Origin: Citrus sinensis
Lineage: Eukaryota > Streptophyta > Magnoliopsida > Sapindales > Rutaceae
DNA: 64,000 nucleotides
NCBI RefSeq assembly: GCF_022201045.2
Contig: NC_068564.1
Span: 2,852,001-2,916,000, forward strand
Reading direction: 5' to 3'
Shown here: piece after piece, positions 46,864 to 58,100 of the stretch
Position numbering within the stretch: the stretch's first letter is position 1
Layout: every line of letters starts with the position of its first letter
Notes under the pieces: model-generated
Told to the model about the DNA's origin: nothing
What the model saw: only the letters and a program-made list of their open reading frames with translations
The model's database searches: none
Program-made: the position numbers and the translations under genes

Positions 46864-49422
46864 CTTTCAGGGACATAATAGAAAGAAACAAAACTTGTTG
46901 GGTCAAAAAAATAAAATATAAACAACAGTAAGCTAGAATAAAAATAACAAATTTAATTTCTCAATTGATTTTTGTTCGGCCTTGGGGTCGTTAACACACT
47001 GAAGCAAAATGAGCACTTTCTTATCCTTTTGTAATATTTTATCATATACTAGAAATTCCGTTTGATGAGACTTTGGTAGGTGTGAATCGCATTGAAATAA
47101 TTATAGAATACTTTTGTGCTAAGAACGAGTCCACTAATATGAGGGTCTTACACGGGGTATACAAAATAATTGTTACCTACTGACTGAAAATAAAATAAGT
47201 AAAAGAAATTCAATTCAAATAGCATGTTTTTTGTTTTATTTATTTTTTTTCCATTTACTGAATATAAAGATGGGCCCAACATGGTCACAAAACTCAACTT
47301 TATAGATATTATCAATTATTTTCTTTATTTTTGTCCTCCATGCCATGCGAACTTTTTTTTTTTTTATTCCCCCACCTTTGCCTTTTTCTCACATAGAATC
47401 GGTAGTCAAACCTCACTTTAAATAAAAGTTGACCTTCTTGTCATCATAATTTCTAGACATGCTTGGTCCCAAAAATTTTTTTTTCCAAATCAATAGCCTA
47501 AATCAATAAGTTATACATTAAAGTCTCTCCACAATGACACTTTATATAGGAATAGTCTTCACATTATTCATATAAAATTTTAATTTTAATTAATAAAAAT
47601 AAACTCTACATTATAATAAGTGATAATTTTTCTAGATCCCATAATAATAATAATTGGTATATTGTAGAGATATATGCTTTATTACATTAAGGTTTAAGAT
47701 GGAATAAAATATATATTTTAAATTATTTGAAAAAAATTATTTATTTCTTAGACTTTTCAAAATGACTTTACTTAATCCAAACACTAAATAGATTTATAAT
47801 TATGTACTAATTTTTTAAGTTATGCCTATCTCATTTGTGATTGTCCTTACATTAAATTTAACGTGCTCTATTAATTAATTATCAATATAGTGCAGACTCA
47901 CTTGCACTAAAGATATTAGATTATAACTTCATCTCATTCAAAAAGAAAGAAAGAAAGAAAGAAAATTGTACCTCCACATAATAATAAAATTAATTTAGTT
48001 ATCATATTATGACTATTGAGAAGTTTTACTATAATACTTGAGGAGGATACTTATTGTATAACTTTTCTACATCCGCTCTCCATTTAATAAAATTTTGACT
48101 GCTAATCCCTTGTATTTTCATTTTCTTTGATTCCCAATTTATAATATAGTATTATGTATATTATGAAAAAGTTTAGGGTGTCGGAAGCAGATACTTGAGT
48201 GTAACAGAGAATTACAAGTTTTTAATAAAACACGTAGGGCTTTGTACCAAACAAATGCAGGATTGTGGGTATACTCTATATGTATTTAAATACTCGATGA
48301 AGATTAAAAATACATATATATTAGAATCGGGTGTATCATATCTGAATATGCACTAATAAACTAGCAAAAATAGCTGTTAAAAAGAAGAATTGAATAATTT
48401 TGGCATAACCAAGCCATTTAATTAAAGTTTTCGGAGTGATTATAGGAAAAGATATGACATTTGGCAGGGAATCATTTGATAGTTTATAGGACAGCACTCA
48501 TGGCCATTATTTTTATACAAGCAATTTCAGAAACCTTCAACAGGAAGCAATTGAGAAGCATTATAATTGATAAAGAAGCTCTTTTTGTACAGCAATGATA
48601 CTATTGCCCGGCCAACATAAAAGCGGCTTTTGTCGTCCACTTCTGCTTGTTGCTTTCAATTTTCGCCTCCTTCCCATCAAACAACACAACTCAGATATTA
48701 CCTTCAAAGAATAGCCATTACAACTGCCTTGCCAGCTACTCCTTTTAGGCTCCATTTGTTTTATTCTATTCTATTTTATTGTTTTAGAAGGTTTGTTGTC
48801 CAAGTATTTAGTAAGATATTTGTTACTTGACTTTAGCAATATCACTAATCATTTCCTATTATTGAAAATATAATAAATAAGAATAATAACGAATAATTTT
48901 TACTGGACAATTGGTAGTGTTTACCAAACCTCTATTAACTTTTTCTTGATTCTTAAAACTTCAGAGCAACACGATACCAAATGGCGTATAGTTTACAATT
49001 TATCATTAAGATTTTCTAAACACATGCATCATCGCCATTGTTCATGTTTCACAAACATGTTAGTAAACACGGGAATTGTTTGTGATTAGACAAACTTTAT
49101 GATCAATTTGAATTCTCTTGAGCAAGACTTTCTTGAGTGTATGGCACTATGGTGCACTATGGTGACTGTGAAGTGCTCATGAGTCATGAGGAGCAAAATT
49201 TGACCAGACTTATTCAATGGGTTTACACCATGCCCACATCAACCAGACTTATTCAATGGGTTTACACCATGCCCACATCAACCAGCAAGTATGAAAGCAA
49301 TCAAGGCAAAGTAAAACAGATGCTGTTGTCTAAGCCAATAAAGACAAAATAATAATAATAATAATGCTCCATATAAGCGATGAAATTTGATTGAAAGAAA
49401 CAAGAAGAAAGAAAGAGAGAAA
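46864..49422. other. Intergenic between GMC oxidoreductase and MOCOS-like genes
   Basis: AT-rich with no supportable gene. It contains a GAAA microsatellite (about 47940-47964) and, near the end, the 39-bp tandem repeat at 49203-49280. CATATAAG at about 49370 could serve as the TATA box of the next gene. Confidence 0.55.
49203..49280. repeat. Perfect 39-bp direct repeat, two copies
   Basis: The unit ACCAGACTTATTCAATGGGT... (39 bp) occurs at 49203-49241 and again at 49242-49280. It lies 140-220 bases upstream of the MOCOS-like start codon, so within its likely promoter. Confidence 0.9.
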
Positions 49423-51321
49423 ATGCAGTCACCTTGCTTGAGAGAGGTCTCACAAGCATGTCTATGCACCCACGGTGGCTGCTGTCCGTCTCCTTTCTTC
49501 AGCTTATCACCTGATCCCCTCCACAAAGTCTCCAAGTCCAGAAACACTTCTGCGGATTGTCGCCGCGACTTTGCAGCAGTAACTGCTTCCTCCATCTTCC
49601 CAGACACTCAATTCACCAACCATGAGTCTCTCCCATCTTTGCAACAATCTTTAACTGAATTCACAAAAGCCTACCCTCAGTACTTTGATACATATCAAAT
49701 TGACCAAATACGAGCAAAAGAGTACTATCAGCTCTCGCTCTCCAATCATACCTGCCTTGATTATTTCGGTATTGGTTTGTTTTCCTATAACCAGTTGCAT
49801 AAACAGGAATCTTCTCCTTCTCATTTACGGCCTTCATTGCCTTCTCAAAATTTGGATATTCCTTTCTTTAGTGTGTCATACAAGACAGGGAATCTGAAGA
49901 CACAGCTGCTTCATGGAGGGCAAGAATCAGGATTGGAATCCGCAATGAAGAAAAGGATCATGGACTTTTTGAATATTTCAGAAAATGATTACGGTATGGT
50001 GTTCACAGCAAACAGAACATCTGCTTTCAAACTTCTAGCAGAATCTTACCCCTTCATGTCCGTTAAAAATCTTCTGACAGTTTATGATTATGAAAGCGAG
50101 GCGGTGGAGGCAATGATAAGGACCTCTGAGAAAAGAGGAGCCAGAGTCATGTCAGCCGAGTTCTCATGGCCAAGATTGAGGATTAATTCAGAAAAATTGA
50201 GAAAGATGGTTGTGAGCAAGGGGAAAAAGAAAAAGCAGAGGGGGCTTTTCGTGTTCCCGCTTCATTCTAGAATGACTGGAGCCAGATATCCTTATCTGTG
50301 GATGAGGATTGCGCAGGAAAATGATTGGCACATCTTGATTGATGCTTGTGCATTGGGACCTAAAGACATGGACAGCTTTGGCCTCTCCCTCGTTCGGCCC
50401 GATTTCCTTATTTGTTCCTTCTACCAGATTTTTGGAGAGAACCCATCTGGATTCGGATGCCTGTTTGTCAAGAAATCTACAGTTCCAATTCTGGTAGATA
50501 ACACGAGTTCAGGGATGGTCAGCCTTCTACCGGCAAAGAAGCAGCTCTGGTTAACGGACGAGTTTTCAAGTTGTGAAACAGAACCTGAACAGACATCTAA
50601 GTCTAAGCAAGAAAAAGTAGCTGCAACAAACACTTTCTCAGGACCTATGTCCATTGAAATGCGGCAGTCTGGCAAATTGGAACAAGGAGAAATCTCCGAG
50701 GTACGAAGGGCTGAAGCTGATTCTATCCAACAGAAAAATGCCAATACGAATGGAGGTGGTGGCTCAGAGATTGAATGCAGGGGTCTGGACCAGGTGGATT
50801 CATTGGGACTGACAATGATTAGTAGGAGAGGAAGGTGCTTGATCAATTGGCTGGTGAATGCTTTGATGAAGCTTCAGCATCCCAACACAGAAGGGAATGC
50901 CCTAGTTAAAATATATGGACCAAAGATACGGTTTGATAGAGGACCTGCATTGGCATTCAATGTGTTTGATTGGAAAAGAGAAAAGATTGAACCTGTACTC
51001 GTACAAAAGCTTGCTGATCGAGAAAACATTTCGCTTAGCTATGGATCCTTACATCACATTTGGTTCTCAGACAAGTATCAAAAAGAGAAAGACAATGTCC
51101 TTGAGAAAACAGACAGGGAAGCAAAGAGCAAGAGTGATAACAATAGGAAAGACAAAGCCAATCTGGGAATCACTGTTGTTACCGCTTCACTGGGGTATCT
51201 GGCCAATTTTGAAGACGTTTACAGGCTATGGGCTTTTGTTGCTCAGTTTCTGGATGCAGACTTTGTGGAGAAGGCCAGATGGAGATACACAGCTCTTGAT
51301 CAGAAGACAATTGAAGTCTGA
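49423..51321 (+). CDS. Molybdenum-cofactor-sulfurase-like protein (class V aminotransferase fold) without the PLP lysine
   Basis: Intron-less, 632 aa from MQSPCLREVS; an in-frame upstream ATG (49387) would add 12 charged residues, but related plant proteins start with the M-x-PCL motif. The Cys-rich start (CLCTHGGCCPSP) and then LQQSLTEFTKAYPQ, LDYFGIGLFSY, FSVSYKTGNLKTQLLHGGQ, MVFTANRTSAFKLLAESYPF and FPLHSRMTGARYPYLWM match the plant group of PLP-dependent-transferase-like proteins related to the N-terminal domain of MoCo sulfurase. There is no MOSC domain. In the motif SFYQIFGENPSGFGCLF, Gln335 sits where ABA3/MOCOS has the Schiff-base Lys. A low-complexity acidic/Ser/Gln insert lies at about 385-455, and the C-terminus resumes conserved sequence (SLGLTMISRRGRCLINWLVNAL, ITVVTASLGYLANFEDVYRLWAFVAQFL). 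Function unknown; probably not a working sulfurase. Confidence 0.9.
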   Translation: MQSPCLREVSQACLCTHGGCCPSPFFSLSPDPLHKVSKSRNTSADCRRDFAAVTASSIFPDTQFTNHESLPSLQQSLTEFTKAYPQYFDTYQIDQIRAKEYYQLSLSNHTCLDYFGIGLFSYNQLHKQESSPSHLRPSLPSQNLDIPFFSVSYKTGNLKTQLLHGGQESGLESAMKKRIMDFLNISENDYGMVFTANRTSAFKLLAESYPFMSVKNLLTVYDYESEAVEAMIRTSEKRGARVMSAEFSWPRLRINSEKLRKMVVSKGKKKKQRGLFVFPLHSRMTGARYPYLWMRIAQENDWHILIDACALGPKDMDSFGLSLVRPDFLICSFYQIFGENPSGFGCLFVKKSTVPILVDNTSSGMVSLLPAKKQLWLTDEFSSCETEPEQTSKSKQEKVAATNTFSGPMSIEMRQSGKLEQGEISEVRRAEADSIQQKNANTNGGGGSEIECRGLDQVDSLGLTMISRRGRCLINWLVNALMKLQHPNTEGNALVKIYGPKIRFDRGPALAFNVFDWKREKIEPVLVQKLADRENISLSYGSLHHIWFSDKYQKEKDNVLEKTDREAKSKSDNNRKDKANLGITVVTASLGYLANFEDVYRLWAFVAQFLDADFVEKARWRYTALDQKTIEV

Positions 51322-54300
51322 GAATGCAAATTTCCAAAACAACAGAACGGTGTCAAATTATTTCTTTTCTGATTTTGAGTGTACAGAAACTCTAAGTAAT
51401 TTTATGATCCTGCACAGGATATATGATGCATGCACTTTATTGTACACTTTCCTGCCCAGGTCAGTACTTAATTAAAATATTTGAACATACATGGCTGCAC
51501 ATTTTGCTTAATACAGATGACACCACCAATGTACCTATTTGTTACAGAATGCCCTCATTGCATACGACAAGGCTCCAATTTAAAGCAGGCACTCTGCACT
51601 TGGGAATATTTAATGCACAAGTGATCTTAGTAGCAAGCCATTTAATTCAACTTTCACCTTAATTTTCTTTATAGTTTTTATACTTCCATAACTAGTAAGT
51701 TCAACAACGACTATGTAAGTATATAAACTGATATCTTAAATTTTCTTGAACTCATTTGGTGAAAACAGGAACTTCTACCAACTGAAAAAACAAAAGAAAA
51801 AATTCATAGCATAACTGGTAAAATAGAAGTCTAAGAAAAATTATTTAACTAAATATTTCAACCCTATTCAAGGTGGATCCTAGGGATTGGCCTTACCTGG
51901 GTCTTCGGGCACAAAATGAATTTTAAATTTGATGAACTTAGCTTTCACATATCAAACATCTATACTAATTTAATCCTGATTGCGCCATAGATGTCTTGTA
52001 AAATAATAATATATTAGCATACATGCATATAAACCAAAAGCTAAATCCTAGGGTGAAAGTTTGCAGCTAAATACACAAAAGTTGTGCAAGCATGAAGAGG
52101 TTTACGAAACTACATATATATAAATATTTGTATTGACTTAGAATTGTGAAGCTTGCTTTACAATTTAAGATCTTGAATATGTCCTGCTAACTTTAAAATT
52201 TATGTTCTTGGATATTTCTCGAATGTGTATTTGCTGCTTCTATTGTCTCGACTAATCTTTATGCTCTTTATCTTATGCTTTTTCTTGTTCTTCCAGTCTT
52301 TGTGCTCTTCTTCTTTTCTTGCTGTTCTTTTTTTTTTTTTAATACCCAGTATGCAGCCCTTTATATAGCTTGTGGAATGTGACATGCCCTTGACACGTGC
52401 AACGCCTTCTATCGTCCATATTTATTTATCCTATACAATACAGATTTTGAGAATGTTGCATCAAAGACATTAACCAAACCATGAAAAAGCCCTTCAACTT
52501 ATTATGAAAAGTAATCAGCAGAGAGACATAAAACAAGCCTCAAGAAATTAGGATTCATTTTTAGTTGAGCTTTTTCAAAGTAAAAGATAAGTTTATAATT
52601 GGTCGTTATTAGATAAGGACGTAGGAAGAGTTAAATATTTACGCTACGCAATTTATTAATTGACTCCTAAGGTAAAATCTTTGAAAGCTCACAAGAATTA
52701 ATATCTTAAGAAGACTAGTATATATATGAACCTTCAACAAAGACTAGTTTTTGGAACTTGAAAATTCATGAACCCACGTTCTGGAGCTACATGAGGCAGT
52801 ACTATATATTGATTCATCTCTCACGAGCATTTCATCAAACATAACATGGCTACCACCATCGTAGTCGCCTTCTACGGAAAATATGTACAAGTTAGTTTTA
52901 TGACTTGTAAGCCATTGAAGTTTCAAATATCAAAAGCTGTGCTGAACATACTGGTCATTTGGGCCCGCGTGCCTCTATCAGTGAACCAGTCCTTGTAGCC
53001 ATGAAAAAAGGAATGCAGGCCCAAATGTAGTTTCAAGATTATTTAAAGTTGAATAAAATCAACTCCTAAACTAAAATAAAAAAGACAAATTAATTAAAAT
53101 TAAAATTAAAATAAACAACGAGGACCATACTCTTATTTTTTACAAATTTTGTGTCACCTGTGTTTTAGTATTAGTGGATAATTAAGATTTAATTACTTTT
53201 TCTTTTTAATTTATTAACCACTAATCATATTAACAAAATTTACCTAAATGAAGATTAGATCAGAAGAAAATCTCGATCCGACGACAATACCTTGCCATTG
53301 TAAATGCTGACAAGCATGCAGCTTCTATAAGTATTTATTCTCACAACATGCATAACTATCACTTATTTCTTAAAAATTTTGAGTCCTGTGTCCCAAAACC
53401 TCATTGCCAACGTTGCTGTTGCTGATGACACGTGTAGGCCCTGGAAAAGCTAATGCCAGAGGGTTTTTGCTCGTTCTTAAAACAATGAGTGTTTACCTAA
53501 TCAATTACTACTTAGTCAAACCATAAAGGCATGACTGATCGTTTTTCGTACAAATTCGACTTTTTGAGTCAAGTAAGATCCTCACTCATTGTCACCATGT
53601 CATTTATTTTCATATGTCACCACCATGTCATTTATTTAATAATTGAGACTTTTGGAGTCAAGCAGCTATAGTTTGTAGCATTATTTAATAAACCAAGAAA
53701 CTCTCCGGCCAATCTGGATAGTTGATACTAAACGTTTAGCATACGGGCAAAGGCTCACCGCTCACCTAACAAGCTACCAACAGCCCAACAACATTAATCA
53801 CACTTTAAATTGTTAATGCAAAAAAAAAAAAAAAAATGAAAATTTGCAAGATTGGAAATGATTTCTTTGAATAGCCTTGATATTTTTTTGGTACCATTTT
53901 CAGAAAAACAAATACTTGTTGTCTTAAAAAATGTCGAAGTGAATGAAAAAAAAAAAAAAACCAAATACACCTTTAAAAAAGAGTGGAAACTATTCTAACT
54001 TACCCAGAACCATTCTTATTAATTGTAATATTTCTTGTTCCCAAAAAAATCTAATTTGAAAAAGAAAATGACATAAAAATTTGTTAGGTTTTAGTTAGGC
54101 AAATGCTCAACCATACAGCTAACAACAACTTAATAACGCCAATCTCACATTAAATTGTCATTTGCCAACCATACTTTTTAGCAGTCTAATAAATTTTCAG
54201 GTAGACTAGTTTATATAAGAAGGTTCAAATTCATTCTACGCTCAAACATTTATTCAAACATTTATAAATAAAGTTATTTTAGTAAGGGTATTGATATTTA

Positions 54301-55169
54301 GATTAAATAAATAAATAAATAAAACATTAACGAAATGAATTAGGTCCTCTTTAGAATTAAAGTACTGTAATTTTTAAATTACAGCTACTGTGGAAAAAAA
54401 CTGTAACTATAAAATAAAACTTAATAATATGTAATAAATATAAATTTTAAATAATAATTTTTTAAAAAAATTATTAAAGATATAATAGATTTTTTATCGT
54501 ATAAGTAAAAAATCATATCAGTATAACTTCTAAATTACAACAGTTACTATTGACTAAATATTTTAATACTATAATTTTCACATGCACAACCTCAATCCCA
54601 AACGCACCATTATAACACCGCGCTAACACCACACACAAGATTTTTACCAACCTTTATTTATTTATTTATTTAATTTTTTGCATTTTTCTTATAGCGATCC
54701 TACCAAAATAAATTGTAATTTAATATACTCAATAACAAAAAAATAATTATTAAATTTAATCTGCAGGTTGGGTAGAATTTTGCATAGCAACGATGAACAC
54801 TATATCATTATAAATTTATAATAAATAACGTTAAATAATGATGAAAAAAAATAAAAATAAAAATTCGTCGTAAATATTACTAACCTCAGGGTCAAAATTT
54901 GAATCGGGTCGGTCCTATACTGAACTGCGCCCGCCGTTCTTTAAACCGTACCACGTTGTCTGCGCATTTCGAGTTCGACTTGGTTACACACACACTTAAC
55001 TTACACGTTCACTCACGACGCACTCGCAGTCGCGCAAGCAATTAAACACACACACACACACTCTCTCTGTCGCTCTTCTTTTTTATTTATTTTTGGTTAT
55101 TTCTCTCGATTTTCTCACTCGTATTCTCGGTGTCCAAACGGGAATCAACTCCGAGAAAGTGAAGGAAAA
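51322..55169. other. Intergenic between MOCOS-like and HMG-CoA synthase genes
   Basis: AT-rich with no supportable gene. The short open frames at 51423-51662 and 52200-52385 look like chance. The end holds the HMG-CoA synthase leader with CA and CT dinucleotide runs (about 55048-55072), common in plant 5' UTRs. Confidence 0.6.
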
Positions 55170-58100
55170 ATGACTTCTTGGCATCCGAAAAATGTCGGAA
55201 TCCTCGCCTTGGACATTTACTTCCCTCCTACTTGCGTTCTTCAGGTGCAAAATTTTCTCTTTTTCTTGTTTAATAATCCCTTAGCTGCGTTGAAGTTTTT
55301 CTAAATACTGCGTAAACTAGCTCCATTATGGTTTAAGAATTAAGATTACGCATGTTGAATATTTGAAAATACTCTGCATCAGAAAATGTTTGAATTTTGT
55401 TTTGTTTTTGTTTTTTTTTTTTTTTTAAAATGAATTCAATTTGTGTTGTTTTAGTTTTCATTTTTTTAAAAACGAATCAAATGTGTGTGCTTGGATGATG
55501 TTAATCATGATCATTTGAATGGGGGCTGTAATTATTTATTTTAACTAAGTAGCTTTAATAAAATAGTGAAAAAGTTTCATGTTCGCCAAATTAGAAAGAG
55601 TATTAGAAAGTATCTGAAACATTGGAACTGGTAAGGTTTTTTGTTGGTGTGTTTTGTGAGCATTCCCCCCACCCTCCAAAAAAAAGCGCTTTTAAAATCT
55701 TTTTCTTGTTAGAGGACTTAAAAGTTGAATTGCAAGAGCACTTACCAAGAATTATTACATCATAAAGCACTTTACACGCTCGTTTAACATAAAAGGTGCT
55801 TTTAATTATCATGAATACTAAATAGACACTTTACCAAGAATTATTGCAAGAGCACTTTACCAAGAATAATACTAAATAGACACAGATGTACTTTTTTTAT
55901 ATAAAGCATTTTTCATGGTAATAATAGTAGATTTTAAGTACTTTCCACAGTAACTGGAGGTTATTAGATGTTTTTGTTTGTGCATGTGATATTATTTAGC
56001 AGATAGTTCCATTGCATGACCAATTGGTGCTTTTTTTTTTCCCCCCCAAAAAAAACATTTTTGCTTCTTATTTTGTTATGTCAATATTTTCAAGATAGAG
56101 TGATGTGGTTCATATTTCTTATAACTGAGTTATCTTTGTTCTAATTCTTTTGGCATTTATAGGAAGCTTTAGAGGTTCATGATGGGGTGAGCAAAGGGAA
56201 ATATACTGTAGGTCTTGGACAAGATTGCATGGCATTTTGTTCAGAGGTGGAAGATGTCATCTCAATGAGGTTAATGATGCTCGCTTATCATTTCCTTGTG
56301 CTTAGTTTATTACTAACAATTAACACCCTGAAAGATGAGCATAGGCTCTAGTACAACTTGAATGTGTTAATTATTTTTAGTCATGTTGTTTGAGGCATCC
56401 CTTTCGGAACATTCTTGTATTACAGCCATACTTTCTGTTTACCTGCCAAGTGAACGGTTCACCATCTGAACGAATGTATCTGAGGACAGAAAAATATTTT
56501 GATTCAATCATTTCCCTTTTTTTAGGAAAGTTTGCAGAATCTAATGGTTATAAGCATGAAGAAATGTGTAATTATGTTTATTTATATTATAGGAATTTTT
56601 TTTTAACAGTGTGGCAAAATGTTAGAGCTTTTTTGTTAAAAAGAAAAAACTTTTTTATTTTTTGGCCTTTTCTTGTGAAACTATCCATTGATTGTGATGT
56701 TGTTGCTAGAACTTCAGTCATAGCCATACTATTTGAACATGTCGATTTTGATGGTTTTAGGTGTTGTTGGGACTCTGAAGGACTTTGAATTGCATCTAAT
56801 ATCGTTACTTATTTACTCGATCATATATTGCGTAGTGTGTTTGAATTGCAAAATTTTACCTGACTGCACTTTCATTTATTCATTGTTGTCTGAAAGGCCC
56901 TGCAACAAGGGGATTGTGGTGTTAGCCTTATTACCCTTAATTTTTATGGCCAAAAAACCTGCTGGTCAGGACTCTCATTATTCATTGACGTCTATGTTTT
57001 CTTTCAGTTTGACAGTTGTTACCTCCCTTCTTGAGAAATATAAAATTGATCCAACTCAAATTGGACGACTTGAAGTTGGCAGCGAGACTGTCATTGACAA
57101 GAGCAAATCAATTAAGACCTTCCTAATGCAAATTTTTGAGGTATTTCTCCTTTTTATTCTAAAAATTTTATATTTTAGATTCAGGTAATCTTTTTGTTAA
57201 GTATAACTTTCAGCACTTGATAGTAATTTAAGGTGAATTTCTGTTGTCGTGAACAAATTCTTTAACTACTGGCATAAGCCTAAGGTATGAATAGCAGAAC
57301 AACTGGATTTAAATTTAATATAATGACATCAGCTATCAAATCCAACGTCTTACATTTACTACCCAAAAAAGGAGTTTGTGACTATAAATATGTTAGCATT
57401 ATGGGATACTAGGGTTGATTAATGCAAGCTGACTGAGCTTTCAGAAGGAGTATACTTGTAATGCTTTCTATTAGTCTTGAAGTACCTTTAAGAAACTGAT
57501 GTATAATGGCTCTCAATAAGATGAAAATTATAATTTTTTTTTCCTCCTCTTTAGACTGAAAACAGAGCATTGTTTTGTTTTTATAACATGTATTCTCTTA
57601 CCTGCCCATTGAATTTACTATATTGTGTATCCTAGAATCTTTTGCATGACATGAAATAAACAGTTATGTCATTCCTCGCTGTAATATGTAGTATCTTTGT
57701 TTTTTCCTAGTTTGGTTTTCCTGTGAGTTATGCACCTTACACTAACTCTCATAAGGAACAGAAATATGGAAATACTGACATTGAAGGAGTTGATTCAACA
57801 AATGCTTGCTATGGAGGAACTGCAGCTTTATTCAATTGTGTGAACTGGGTGGAGAGTGCTTCATGGGATGGACGCTATGGACTAGTTGTATGCACAGATA
57901 GTGCGGTATGATTTCTTTGGAAATGCGGCTAGAATCACTTCTTCACATTAAAATTAAGTCTAGAAAAGGAAAGAAATTACTACGTTAGTGTTAGTTGATT
58001 CTTGAATTGCGGCCTTGTAAAACCTACTAATATTTCTTATCTTATGAAGGAAGAATCATATGAGGCATGAACCCTAGTATCCAAATGTTTGAAGTCATGA

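Noticed and set aside
50421..50846. Antisense 141-aa open frame opposite the MOCOS-like gene
   Set aside because: It is a shadow of a strongly supported coding frame on the plus strand.
56390..56788. 132-aa open frame between HMG-CoA synthase exons 2 and 3
   Set aside because: It sits in an intron of a well-supported gene, with Phe-rich chance composition and no similarity to the enzyme.
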